Assembly: GCA_965221185.1 (NCBI GenBank)
Contig: OZ244866.1
Coordinates: 2,790,001-2,854,000 of the forward strand
From: Aldehydirespirator sp965221185
Lineage (GTDB): Bacteria; Actinomycetota; Acidimicrobiia; Acidimicrobiales; Aldehydirespiratoraceae
Direction of reading: 5' to 3'
DNA: 64,000 nucleotides
Both the position numbers and the translations under genes were made by a program. Below the pieces are notes generated by a model. That model saw nothing but the letters and a program-made list of their open reading frames with translations, was not told the origin of the DNA and did no database searches. The number at the start of each line of letters is the position of its first letter. Within the stretch, counting starts at the first letter, position 1. Shown here piece by piece: positions 52,502-60,604 of this stretch.

Positions 52502-53547
52502 GTCGTGTCCTCGGTCCCGCCGGTCAGGGCTGGGGATCGGGTCTGAAGGGGCACTCGCTGGGCTGCGCTTAGGTGGCAGAGCACATCGTGAGTCTCGCTG
52601 TCCTGGAGGCGGGGCGGGGCGTCGACGTCGCACACCCCGGCGATGCGGTGCAGGCATCGGGGCTCGAAGGCGCAGCCGAATTCGGGGGCGGCGCCCGCCG
52701 TCGAGGCGTCCTCGGCCAGCGCCGCCACTTGGTGCTCGCCCCTGCCGGGGATCGAGTCGAGCAGCAGCGCGGTGTAGGGGTGATGGGGCGGGGTGAAGAT
52801 CTCCTCTACGGTGCCCGACTCCACGATGCGGCCGTGGTACAGCACCACCACCCGGTCGGCCAGCCAGCGCACCACGGCCAGGTCGTGGGCGATGAACAGG
52901 TAGGCCACGTCGGTCCTGGCCTGCAGCTCCCGCAGCAGCTCCAGGATGTTGTCCTGCACCGACACGTCGAGGGCCGACAGGATCTCGTCGCACAGGATCA
53001 GCTTGGGCTCCGCGGCCAGGGCCTGGGCGATGGCCACCCGCTGGGCCTCGCCCCCGCTGAGCTGGGGCGGGTAGCGGTCGATGTAGCCGGGGTCGAGGTG
53101 GACGCTGGCAAGCAGTTCGGCCATGCGGTCGCGCTTGGCGGCCTTGGACAGGTCGAAGAACACCTCGAGGGTGCGGCCCAGGTTGTAGCGGACCTTGCGG
53201 CGGGGGTTGAGCGACGACGCCGGGTTCTGAAACACGTACTGGATGTGGCGCAGCATCTCCGGAGGCCGGCGATGCACACCCACGGTGATGTCGGTGCCGT
53301 CGAAGCGCAGCCTCCCCCGCTGGGGCCGGATCAGCCCGGCGATGGAGCGGGCCAGGGTGGTCTTGCCGCTGCCGCTCTCGCCGACGAGGGCCACCGTCTC
53401 GCCGGGGTTGATGGTGAAGGACACGTCGTGCACCGCGGGCACCGGTACGGTGGTGTCGGACCGCAGGGCCCGAATCAGCCTCGACACAAGCCCGCGGCGG
53501 GGCCGGTACGAGATCTGGACGTCCTCGACCTCGAGCAGCGGCGTCAC
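52498..53547 (-). CDS. ABC transporter ATP-binding protein (DppF/OppF-type)
   Basis: 349 residues from GTG 53547. Walker A GESGSGKTT, signature LSGGEAQR, Walker B LILCDEILSALD, and the C-terminal oligopeptide-transporter domain with FEPRC. One of two ATPases of the family-5 importer in this operon. The GTG is overlapped (GTGA) by a mini-ORF bridging from the DppD-like gene. Confidence 0.93.
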   Translation of the reverse strand: MTPLLEVEDVQISYRPRRGLVSRLIRALRSDTTVPVPAVHDVSFTINPGETVALVGESGSGKTTLARSIAGLIRPQRGRLRFDGTDITVGVHRRPPEMLRHIQYVFQNPASSLNPRRKVRYNLGRTLEVFFDLSKAAKRDRMAELLASVHLDPGYIDRYPPQLSGGEAQRVAIAQALAAEPKLILCDEILSALDVSVQDNILELLRELQARTDVAYLFIAHDLAVVRWLADRVVVLYHGRIVESGTVEEIFTPPHHPYTALLLDSIPGRGEHQVAALAEDASTAGAAPEFGCAFEPRCLHRIAGVCDVDAPPRLQDSETHDVLCHLSAAQRVPLQTRSPALTGGTEDTT

Positions 53548-53630
53548 GGCCCCGCCTCGCTCCCGGCCCGCTCCGAACTGTTCGAGCTTTTCGGCCTATA
53601 CGGCGGGTTCTCTCTGACAGATCGCGTCAT
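53544..53630 (-). other. Bridging mini-ORF, DppD-like to DppF-like gene
   Basis: 28 codons beginning MTRSVRENPPYRPKSSNSS. ATGA overlap with the DppD-like stop and GTGA overlap with the DppF-like start: the 79-bp gap is filled exactly. Confidence 0.4.
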
Positions 53631-54688
53631 GGCGCTTCGGCCTCGATGTCTGGCACCCGCCAGCAGGCCACATGGTGCGACGGCTCGATCTCGTCCAGCC
53701 GCTGCGGATCGGTGAAGCACTCGGCCATGGCGTAGGGGCATCGGGGCGCGAAGCCGCATCCCTCGGGCAGGTCGTCGCGGCGCAGCAGGCCCCGCAGCTT
53801 CTCGGTGCCGGCGTGCTCGGCCTCCACCCGGGGCACGGCCGCGATCAGGCCCCGGGTGTAGGGGTGCCGGGGCCGGTTGAACAGCTCGGCAGTGGCCGCG
53901 ACCTCGATGAGCTCCCCGGCGTACATCACCGCCACCCGGTCGCAGATCTGCTCCAGCACGCCCAGGTTGTGGCTCACGTACAGGGCGCTCATGCCGCTGG
54001 TGCCCTTGATGTGGGCGAGCAGGTCGAGCAGCCGGGCCTGGGTGGTCACGTCCAGCGCGGTGGTGGGCTCGTCCAGCACGATCAAGTCCGGCCGGCAGGC
54101 GATGGCGATGGCGATCACGACCCGCTGCTGCTGACCGCCGCTGAGCTCGTGGGGGTAGCGCCGGGCGATCTCGGCCGGCTCGGGCAGCCCCACCTGACCG
54201 AAGAGCTCCACGGTTCGCTCGGCGGCGTCGCTGCCCGAGCTCACGCCGTGGCTCTCGAGCGTCTCGACCACCTGGCGGCCGACCTTCATCGACGGCGTGA
54301 GGGTGCTGGCCGGGTTCTGGGGCACCAGCGAGATCCGGGCGCCCCGGATGGGCTGCATCTGGCGGTCGGACAGGCCCAAGAGGTCGCGGCCGTCGAAGGT
54401 GACTCGGCCCCCCGTCACCCGGCTGCCAGCCTTGTTGTAACCGAACATTGCCAGCGCGGTCGTGGTCTTGCCGCAGCCGGACTCGCCGGCGAGGCCCAGC
54501 GTCTCGCCTCGCCCAATCTCGAACGACACGTTCTTGACCACGCTGACCCACTGGTCGTCGTTGCGGTAGTCGACGGTGAGATTCTCGACCCGCACCAGCG
54601 GCTCGCTCCCGTTCGTTGGGGCGCCGTTGGTGGCCGCATCGCTCGCAGCCACCGGGGTCATCGTGCGGGTGGAAGAACTACTAGCCAT
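53627..54688 (-). CDS. ABC transporter ATP-binding protein (DppD/OppD-type)
   Basis: 353 residues from ATG 54688 (TGATG overlap with the permease); further upstream this frame is only antisense to the permease. Ser/Thr/Ala-rich 30-residue leader, Walker A GESGCGKTT, signature LSGGQQQR, Walker B LIVLDEPTTALD, and the C-terminal GCGFAPRCPYA Cys-containing oligopeptide-transporter domain. Confidence 0.93.
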   Translation of the reverse strand: MASSSSTRTMTPVAASDAATNGAPTNGSEPLVRVENLTVDYRNDDQWVSVVKNVSFEIGRGETLGLAGESGCGKTTTALAMFGYNKAGSRVTGGRVTFDGRDLLGLSDRQMQPIRGARISLVPQNPASTLTPSMKVGRQVVETLESHGVSSGSDAAERTVELFGQVGLPEPAEIARRYPHELSGGQQQRVVIAIAIACRPDLIVLDEPTTALDVTTQARLLDLLAHIKGTSGMSALYVSHNLGVLEQICDRVAVMYAGELIEVAATAELFNRPRHPYTRGLIAAVPRVEAEHAGTEKLRGLLRRDDLPEGCGFAPRCPYAMAECFTDPQRLDEIEPSHHVACWRVPDIEAEAP

Positions 54689-55638
54689 CAGTCCGACCTC
54701 CGCCGGGTGGACACACCGAGGATGTCGCCGACCTCCTCGGTCACCAGGCTCAGCGCCACCACCAGCGAGGCCAGGGCCATTGCCGGGCCGAGAACCATCC
54801 ACTTGGAGGCACTGAGGAACCTGCGGCCCTCGTTGATCATCAGCCCCCACTCCGGCGACGGCGGCGCGGCCGCGAAGCCCAGGAAGCTCAGCGCGCCGAT
54901 GAAGAACACCGCGTACCCAGTGCGCAGCGAGAACTCCACCAGCACGTTGCCGAGCACGTTGGGGAGGATCTCTCGCCGCGCGATCGACAGGGCCGACTCG
55001 CCCCTCAGCTTGGCCTTGGTCACGAAGTCCTCGGTGACCACCCCCAGGGCCGCGGCCCGGACGGTGAGGGTCACCGGCCAGGTGAAGAAGAAGGCGACGG
55101 TCAGGATGATCACCAGGTTGTTGGTCTCGATGGAGCCCAGGATCAGCAGGGTGAGGATCAGCCCCGGCAGGGCCAGCATGATGTCGACGCCTCTCATGCC
55201 CACCTCGTCGACCCAGCCCCGCTTGTAGGCCAGCATGATGCCGAGCGTGGAGCCGGCGAGGATGGCCAGGCCCGATGCCGACAGCCCCTGGATCAGCACG
55301 ATTCGCTCGCCGCGGACCACCCGGCTGAACACGTCGCGCCCGAAGTTGTCGGTGCCGAACCAGTGGTCCCACGACGGGCCGGTGAAGGTATCGCCGACGA
55401 GCATCTTGTCGTGCGTGAACGGAGCCCACCACGGTCCGGTGATCCCGATGAAGAAATGCAGGAAGAGCACACCCAGAAGCACCACGAACACGGGGCGGTC
55501 GCGCGCCAGCCGCGCCAGCCTGCGGAGGCGGCTCGGACCTGCCTCCGGCCTCCCGGTCACGGGCACGGCGGTCGCCTCCCGGCCAGTCGCGGGCATGTCA
55601 GCGGGCACGTCGGCGGGCATGTCAGCGGGCGTGTCCAT
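54688..55638 (-). CDS. ABC transporter permease (DppC/OppC-type)
   Basis: 316 residues. An N-terminal run of short repeats (DTPADMPADVPADMPA) precedes the first helix, then the six-helix DppC layout with GTDNFGRDVFSRVVRG and EAA-like VTKAKLRGESALSIARREILPN. Coupled to the partner permease (one-base overlap) and to the ATPase. Confidence 0.92.
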   Translation of the reverse strand: MDTPADMPADVPADMPATGREATAVPVTGRPEAGPSRLRRLARLARDRPVFVVLLGVLFLHFFIGITGPWWAPFTHDKMLVGDTFTGPSWDHWFGTDNFGRDVFSRVVRGERIVLIQGLSASGLAILAGSTLGIMLAYKRGWVDEVGMRGVDIMLALPGLILTLLILGSIETNNLVIILTVAFFFTWPVTLTVRAAALGVVTEDFVTKAKLRGESALSIARREILPNVLGNVLVEFSLRTGYAVFFIGALSFLGFAAAPPSPEWGLMINEGRRFLSASKWMVLGPAMALASLVVALSLVTEEVGDILGVSTRRRSD

Positions 55639-56627
55639 CAGCCGGTCCTCAGGCGGGGGTTCAACGCGGCCGCCACCAGGTCAGCCCCCAGGTTGCACAG
55701 GATGTAGACGCCGGCCAGGATCATGGTCGAGGCCAGGATCACCGGCGTGTCCAGCAGTCGCAGCGCGTCGAGCAGCAGCAGCCCGATGCCCGGATAGGTG
55801 AACACCACCTCCACCAGCACTACCCCGCCGACGAGCCACACCACGTTGATCACGGTGGCCCGCAGGGCCGGGCCCAGGGCGTTGGGCAGCGCGTGCCGGA
55901 GCATGACACGGCGCCGGGGCAGGCCCTTGAGGGTGGCGAACAGCACGTAGTCGGAGTTCAGCACGGACAGCAGGCTGGCCTGCATCTGGCGCACAGCGAA
56001 GCCGGTCATGGCCGCCGTCAGCGTCACCGCGGGCAGGGTCATCATCCTGAGCTGGGCCCCGAACGACTCGGCCTGGTCGACGAGCGACAGCGCGGGGAAC
56101 CATTCGAGGGTCACCGCGAAGATGACCAGCAGGAATATCCCGATCACGAAGTCGGGAACCGCGCAACCCAGGATCAGCAACGTCGACAGGCCGGCCGCGA
56201 AGGCCCGTTCGCGGTAGACGGCGGTGACGATCCCCGTTATCAGGCTCAGCGGGACGTACATGACCAGGGCCAGCGCGGCCAGCTCGAGCGTGTTGGAGAG
56301 GCGGGGGGTGATGATGTCGGTGACGGACCGGTTGATCCGCCCGGCGGGTGCCCCCTCGGTCTTCGGTCGGGCCTGCACCAGCGACTCGCCCCAGTCTCCC
56401 TGCACGAAGCCGGTGATCCAGGTCGCGTACCGCTCCACCGCGGGCGAGTCGAGGTTCATCTGCTCCTGGAAGTGCGCCACCCGCTCCGGGGTCGCCTGGC
56501 GGCCGAGCATCCGGCTGGCGGCGTCGCCCGGGAGCAGCTCGACCGCCCAGAAGGTGATCAGCGACACCGCGAAGAGAGCGAAGATTGCCAGTACGAATCG
56601 TTGTCCGGTGACGCGGACGAAATGCAC
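55638..56627 (-). CDS. ABC transporter permease (DppB/OppB-type)
   Basis: 329 residues, six helices. The start MHFVRVTGQRFVLAIFALFAVSLITF is DppB-like, and ATLKGLPRRRVMLRHALPNAL is the EAA loop. With DppC, DppD and DppF homologues and the lipoprotein at 56892 it forms a complete family-5 importer. Such systems carry peptides, nickel or oligosaccharides; neighbours argue for a sugar-derived substrate. Confidence 0.93.
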   Translation of the reverse strand: MHFVRVTGQRFVLAIFALFAVSLITFWAVELLPGDAASRMLGRQATPERVAHFQEQMNLDSPAVERYATWITGFVQGDWGESLVQARPKTEGAPAGRINRSVTDIITPRLSNTLELAALALVMYVPLSLITGIVTAVYRERAFAAGLSTLLILGCAVPDFVIGIFLLVIFAVTLEWFPALSLVDQAESFGAQLRMMTLPAVTLTAAMTGFAVRQMQASLLSVLNSDYVLFATLKGLPRRRVMLRHALPNALGPALRATVINVVWLVGGVVLVEVVFTYPGIGLLLLDALRLLDTPVILASTMILAGVYILCNLGADLVAAALNPRLRTG

Positions 56628-56739
56628 TAGAGGACGCCGCTACAGGGACTGTGCACTACTGGCGCCCCGCGAGTGGGAGATCGGGAAGGCTGGAGACAGC
56701 ATGTGAGCCAACCGCATGTCTGCATTGAACCACACACTT

Positions 56740-56846
56740 GACTCCCGCTCTTGTTCGCTGCGCTCACGGGCCGCTCGAGGCCGGGGGCCTCGCTCATCGC
56801 CTTGCAGTGACTTCGCGAGCCTGCGACCTGTCCGCTCGGCCTCTGG
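56740..56846 (-). repeat. Interspersed repeat copy R7
   Basis: Minus strand: left module GAGGCCGAGCGGACAGG, then GAGCGAGGCCCCCGGCCTCG, the core GAGCGGCCCGTGAGCGCAGC and AACAAGAGCGGGA. The terminal hairpin is lost. It fills the 264-bp gap between the binding-protein and DppB-like genes. Confidence 0.8.
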
Positions 56847-56891
56847 GTGTCGCCAGCGGTCGCTACCCACCGGCACCCAGGCTGTGAGCCG

Positions 56892-58568
56892 TTAGGGAAT
56901 GTCGATGGTGTAGTACACCCCGCGGGGCTGCCAACCGGTCACGCCGGCGCGCTGGGCGCTGTAGAAGCCGTACATGGTCGGCACGAAGTGGCCGCCCTCG
57001 TCGATGATCTGCTGCTGCAGCTTGTGGTACAGCCTGGTCCGCTCGGCCTCGTCGGTGGTGGCCCGGGCGGCGCCAAGGTCGGCGTCGAACTCCTCGCTGG
57101 CCCAGTGGGTCTCGTTCCAGTCGGCATCGGACAGGTACCACAGGCCGAGGCCGTGGTCGACGGTGCGCACGTTCCAGCCGGTCATGGCGAAGGGCGCGCT
57201 GAGCCACTGGTCGCCCCAGTAGGTGTCGGCCGGGGTCACGTCCAGCTCGACGTTGATGCCGGTCTCGGCCAGTTGCTGCTGCCAGACCGGGCACCACAAC
57301 GTCCAGTCCTGCATGTCGGCCAGGGTGAGCGTCAAGTCGATGCCGTCGGGATAGCCGGCCCGGTTGAGGTGCTCCTTGGCCATGGCCACGTTGTGCTCGC
57401 GCGTGCCCTCCAGCCCGAACCTGACCAACCCCGGCAGGGGGATGTCGTTCATCTGGTAGGCCCGTCCCCCGTACACGAGGTCGTCGTGCTGAGGGCGGTT
57501 GGTGGCGTACTTGATGGCCAGGCGCAGGTCGTTGTTGTCGAAGGGCGGGACATCGATCTGGCAGTAGGCCACCGAGGAGCCGCCGATCGGGTTGGTGACG
57601 ATCTCGATGTCGGGGTCCGTCTCGAGATCGCTCACCGACGCCAGGGGGACCTCCGACAGGATGTCCACCTGCCCTTGCCTGATAGCCGCCAGCCTGGCCT
57701 CCGCCTCGCCGATGGCGATGACCTCGAGGAAATCGACCTTGGGGAAGCCGGGCTGCCAGTAGTTCTCGTTTCTCTCGAAAACGGTGCTGATCTCGCCCGG
57801 TATGAACTCATCGATCCTGTACGCACCGGTGCCGAGGCTCTGGGCGGCCAGATCGGCATTGGTGGCACCCTCGGGCACGATTCGCGTGTGGGAGTTGGTG
57901 ATGGCCTCGGGCCAGTCCACGTTGGGCGCGGTGAGCCGCATGACCACCGTGTAGTCGTCCGGGGCGGTTATCCCGTCGGACTCGAGGCCGGGCAGGTTGC
58001 CCGCCCCCGGCGACGCCACGTCGGGGTCGAGGAGCCGCTGGTAGGTGTACACCACATCGGCGGCCACGAACGGCTTGCCGTCGTGGAAGGTGATCCCCTC
58101 GCGCAGGTTGAAGGTCCACTCGGTGCCGTCGTCGTTGGCTTGCCAGGACTCGGCCAGATGCGGCGTTGGCGTGAGGTTCTCGTCCAATCGAACGAGCTGC
58201 TCGGCAACCAATGTCTGGAAAAGGCCGTCGGTGGACGATGTCCGGTAGGCGGGATCGAGCGTGTCAGCCGACGTCGTAGCGGCGTGATAGCCGTAGCGCA
58301 GGGTCTTGAGGGGCCGCGGCGCGGCGGTGGTGGTCGTGGTCGGGGCTGCGCCGGCCGCGGTGGTGGTGGTCGCGGCGATGGTGGTCGTGGTGGCCGGGGC
58401 GGCTGCCTCGGTGGTGGTGGCGGCCGGCGCGGCGGTAGTGGTGGCGGCCGGCTGGGCCGAGTCGCCGTCGCCGCAGGCGGCCAGCAGCACCGAGCCGCCG
58501 GCGATCATGTTGAACTTGCGCCTGCTCAGAGTGCGCTTGACGATTCCACTCTTCTCGCTGTCTGACAT
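56892..58568 (-). CDS. Family-5 extracellular solute-binding lipoprotein (Tat-type signal)
   Basis: 558 residues. SRRKFNMIAGGSVLLAAC is a twin-arginine-type signal followed by a lipobox, so it is probably exported folded and then lipidated. A 50-residue Ala/Thr linker (repeats of TTTTAA type) precedes the SBP_bac_5 domain (LRYGYHAATTSADTLDPAY onward, with the ITFHDGKPFVAADVVYTY signature). First gene of the importer operon, downstream of GntR. Confidence 0.92.
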   Translation of the reverse strand: MSDSEKSGIVKRTLSRRKFNMIAGGSVLLAACGDGDSAQPAATTTAAPAATTTEAAAPATTTTIAATTTTAAGAAPTTTTTAAPRPLKTLRYGYHAATTSADTLDPAYRTSSTDGLFQTLVAEQLVRLDENLTPTPHLAESWQANDDGTEWTFNLREGITFHDGKPFVAADVVYTYQRLLDPDVASPGAGNLPGLESDGITAPDDYTVVMRLTAPNVDWPEAITNSHTRIVPEGATNADLAAQSLGTGAYRIDEFIPGEISTVFERNENYWQPGFPKVDFLEVIAIGEAEARLAAIRQGQVDILSEVPLASVSDLETDPDIEIVTNPIGGSSVAYCQIDVPPFDNNDLRLAIKYATNRPQHDDLVYGGRAYQMNDIPLPGLVRFGLEGTREHNVAMAKEHLNRAGYPDGIDLTLTLADMQDWTLWCPVWQQQLAETGINVELDVTPADTYWGDQWLSAPFAMTGWNVRTVDHGLGLWYLSDADWNETHWASEEFDADLGAARATTDEAERTRLYHKLQQQIIDEGGHFVPTMYGFYSAQRAGVTGWQPRGVYYTIDIP

Positions 58569-58638
58569 TGGTCTTCCCCCTGGGGTGTGTAGTTGCTTTG
58601 GTTGTGCTCAGTGTCCAGCGGAATCAGCCATCGACGCA

Positions 58639-59313
58639 TCAGCCATCGACGTCATCCACCTTTATGAGAATGTGAGAACGAACGGCCTCCTCGCAGGCGT
58701 CCGGGTCGCGGCCCCGCAGCACGTCGAGGAACTCGACGTGCCGGAGCACCCACGACTTGAAGGAGACGTCGTCGAGGGGATAGAGGTCGAACTCGAATGA
58801 CCAGATGAGATTGGACAGGCCGGCCATCGACCAGGTGCGGGCCAGAGTCTGGTTGCCGGCCGATTCGACCAGCAGCGTGTGCCAGGCGATGTCGAACTCG
58901 ATGCCGGCGACCGCGTCGCTGGTCGCCGCGGCGCGCCAGGCGTCCTGCAGCATGGTGTCGTACTGGCCGCAGAGCTGGTTCCATTGCTGCTGCGAGAGAC
59001 GATCGAGAGCTTGGCGCACGGCAAGCACCTCGAGAGCCGCCCTGACGTGCAGCCCGTCCTCGGCCTCGGCCCGGTTCATGCTGGCCACGTACGTCCCGTT
59101 CTTGGGCCGGATCTCGATCAGGCCCTGCTGTTCGAGCAGCTTGAAGGCTTCCCGGATGGGGGTGCGGCTCACTCCGAGCTGTTCGGCCAGGTCGGCTTCG
59201 GGGATCTTGTCGCCGGATCGGAAACGGCCCTCGACGATGGCGTTTCGGATCGCGTCGATGATCTGCTCGCTCAGATTCTTGCGCGATAGCGGCGTTAGTC
59301 GGGAAGGACCCAC
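58639..59313 (-). CDS. GntR-family (FCD subfamily) transcriptional regulator
   Basis: 224 residues from GTG 59313 (AAGGGAG 10 bases upstream); upstream codons in frame lie in the divergent promoter. Helix-turn-helix: LAEQLGVSRTPIREAFKLLEQQGL. FCD domain with His in DIAWHTLLVESAGN and RHVEFLDVLRG. Divergent from the PhyH gene at 59405. It probably represses that gene and the transporter operon, and perhaps the BNR gene at 29569, which carries the same promoter block. Confidence 0.92.
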   Translation of the reverse strand: MGPSRLTPLSRKNLSEQIIDAIRNAIVEGRFRSGDKIPEADLAEQLGVSRTPIREAFKLLEQQGLIEIRPKNGTYVASMNRAEAEDGLHVRAALEVLAVRQALDRLSQQQWNQLCGQYDTMLQDAWRAAATSDAVAGIEFDIAWHTLLVESAGNQTLARTWSMAGLSNLIWSFEFDLYPLDDVSFKSWVLRHVEFLDVLRGRDPDACEEAVRSHILIKVDDVDG

Positions 59314-59340
59314 CCGGCGTTGACTCCCTTGCGTTCGGTG

Positions 59341-59394
59341 CGATGCATGATATATACATCCCGGCAGCGCAGTCCAATGCGAGCGACGCCTCGG
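59341..59394. promoter_or_regulatory. Divergent GntR/PhyH promoter with candidate operator
   Basis: ATGCATGATATATACATC, then TCCAATGCGAGCGACGCC. The block is conserved at 29471-29525. TATATA with flanking TGA/ATC forms an imperfect palindrome typical of FCD-GntR sites. Confidence 0.6.
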
Positions 59395-59404
59395 GGGGTG
59401 GCCC

Positions 59405-60319
59405 ATGGAGCAAATGAGCGACCAGGACATCGTCGACCGCTATCGGCGCGACGGTTTCGTGGTGGTCGAGGACATCATCAACGACGCCGACCTGGATCCG
59501 ATGCGGGGCTTCATCGCGTCCAAGGTCGACGGGTACGCGTCTGAGCAGCACGCCAGGGGTGATCTGGCCGCTCTGTACCGGGACGAGCCGTTCGAGCGCC
59601 GATTCGCCGCCATCTGCGAGGAGCAGGGCATCTCGCCGCGGGACTGGAGGTTCGGAACGTTCGGGCCTGAGTTCTACGGCCTGTACACCAATCCGGGGAT
59701 CCTTCGGATAGTGGGTCTGCTGCTCGGTGGAGAGGTCTCTGTTGCGTCCAGCCCTTCGTTGCGCGCGAAGCTTCCCGGCAGCGTGACGGCGTCGTTTCCC
59801 TGGCACCAGGACAGCCACTACTTCGACCAGGCCGAGGTGGGCCAGGTGGCCAAGCGCACCGCGGACCTGCACATGGTCAGCGTGTGGGTGCCGCTGGTTC
59901 GGGCCACGGTTGAGAACGGGTGCTGCTGGGTGATTCCGGGCAGTCACCGATGGGGCCTGCTGGATGCGGTTCGGGGCGAGGACCGAAACGTCCGTATCTC
60001 CGAGGACGTCGAGGCTCGCGGCACCCCGGTCCCGGTCCCGGTTGGGATTGGTGGCGCCTTCTTCTTCACCAACCTCACCGTCCACGCCAGCAAGCAGAAC
60101 GCGACCCGGCGGAGCCGCTGGAGCATCGACTTCCGGTACATACCGACCCCGGCCCGCGCCGCCCTGGATGACAGGCAGCGCACACAGGCAGAGTTCGTCG
60201 AGAACGGGATTCTCGAGGCAGGCGACGTGCCCTTCGTGGTGCTCCCCGAGGAGGCAAGGCCCACGTGGCCGCAGTGGGAGGCCAGCGTCCGCGAGCACAG
60301 GGCCCGGATGGTCGCGTGA
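59405..60319 (+). CDS. Phytanoyl-CoA dioxygenase (PhyH) family protein
   Basis: 304 residues. HxD in PWHQDSHYFDQ, distal His in FTNLTVHASKQNATRRSRW with the 2-oxoglutarate Arg after it. GGGGGG lies 7 bases before the ATG. It is the plus-strand target of the divergent GntR promoter. It may hydroxylate the compound taken up by the family-5 importer. Confidence 0.9.
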   Translation: MEQMSDQDIVDRYRRDGFVVVEDIINDADLDPMRGFIASKVDGYASEQHARGDLAALYRDEPFERRFAAICEEQGISPRDWRFGTFGPEFYGLYTNPGILRIVGLLLGGEVSVASSPSLRAKLPGSVTASFPWHQDSHYFDQAEVGQVAKRTADLHMVSVWVPLVRATVENGCCWVIPGSHRWGLLDAVRGEDRNVRISEDVEARGTPVPVPVGIGGAFFFTNLTVHASKQNATRRSRWSIDFRYIPTPARAALDDRQRTQAEFVENGILEAGDVPFVVLPEEARPTWPQWEASVREHRARMVA

Positions 60320-60344
60320 GGGCGTACCCCTTCTGTCCACCGTA

Positions 60345-60479
60345 GGCACGGGCTCAGCCGGCACGGGCTCAGCCGGCACGGGCTCAGCCGGCACGGGCTC
60401 AGCCGGCACGGGCTCAGCCGGCACGGGCTCAGCCGGCACGGGCTCGGCAGGCACGGGCTCAGCCGGCACGAGCTTGGTG
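60345..60479 (+). repeat. 15-bp tandem repeat, about eight to nine units, intergenic
   Basis: Unit GGCACGGGCTCAGCC: units 60345-60464 (one variant, CTCGGCA) plus a decayed ninth. It lies in the 285-bp gap between PhyH and the aldehyde dehydrogenase. All frames through it are open, so long apparent ORFs here are artefacts. A nearby GATCGGGCC also repeats (60497, 60512). Confidence 0.95.
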
Positions 60480-60604
60480 TTGCCAAGTCCACGCCGTGAT
60501 CGGGCCGGCGCCGTGATCGGGCCGCGCCTCTTTGCCAGGCTGGGCGAACCGTTACTGTCGCAACGCCAGAATTGGACTTCAGGCGGCAAGGAGGAGAGGG
60601 CGCG

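Noticed and set aside
54688..55432. N-terminal extension of the DppD-like ATPase to 601 residues
   Set aside because: The extra part is antisense-like out-of-frame reading of the DppC gene. ATG 54688 has a TGATG overlap and a normal family length.
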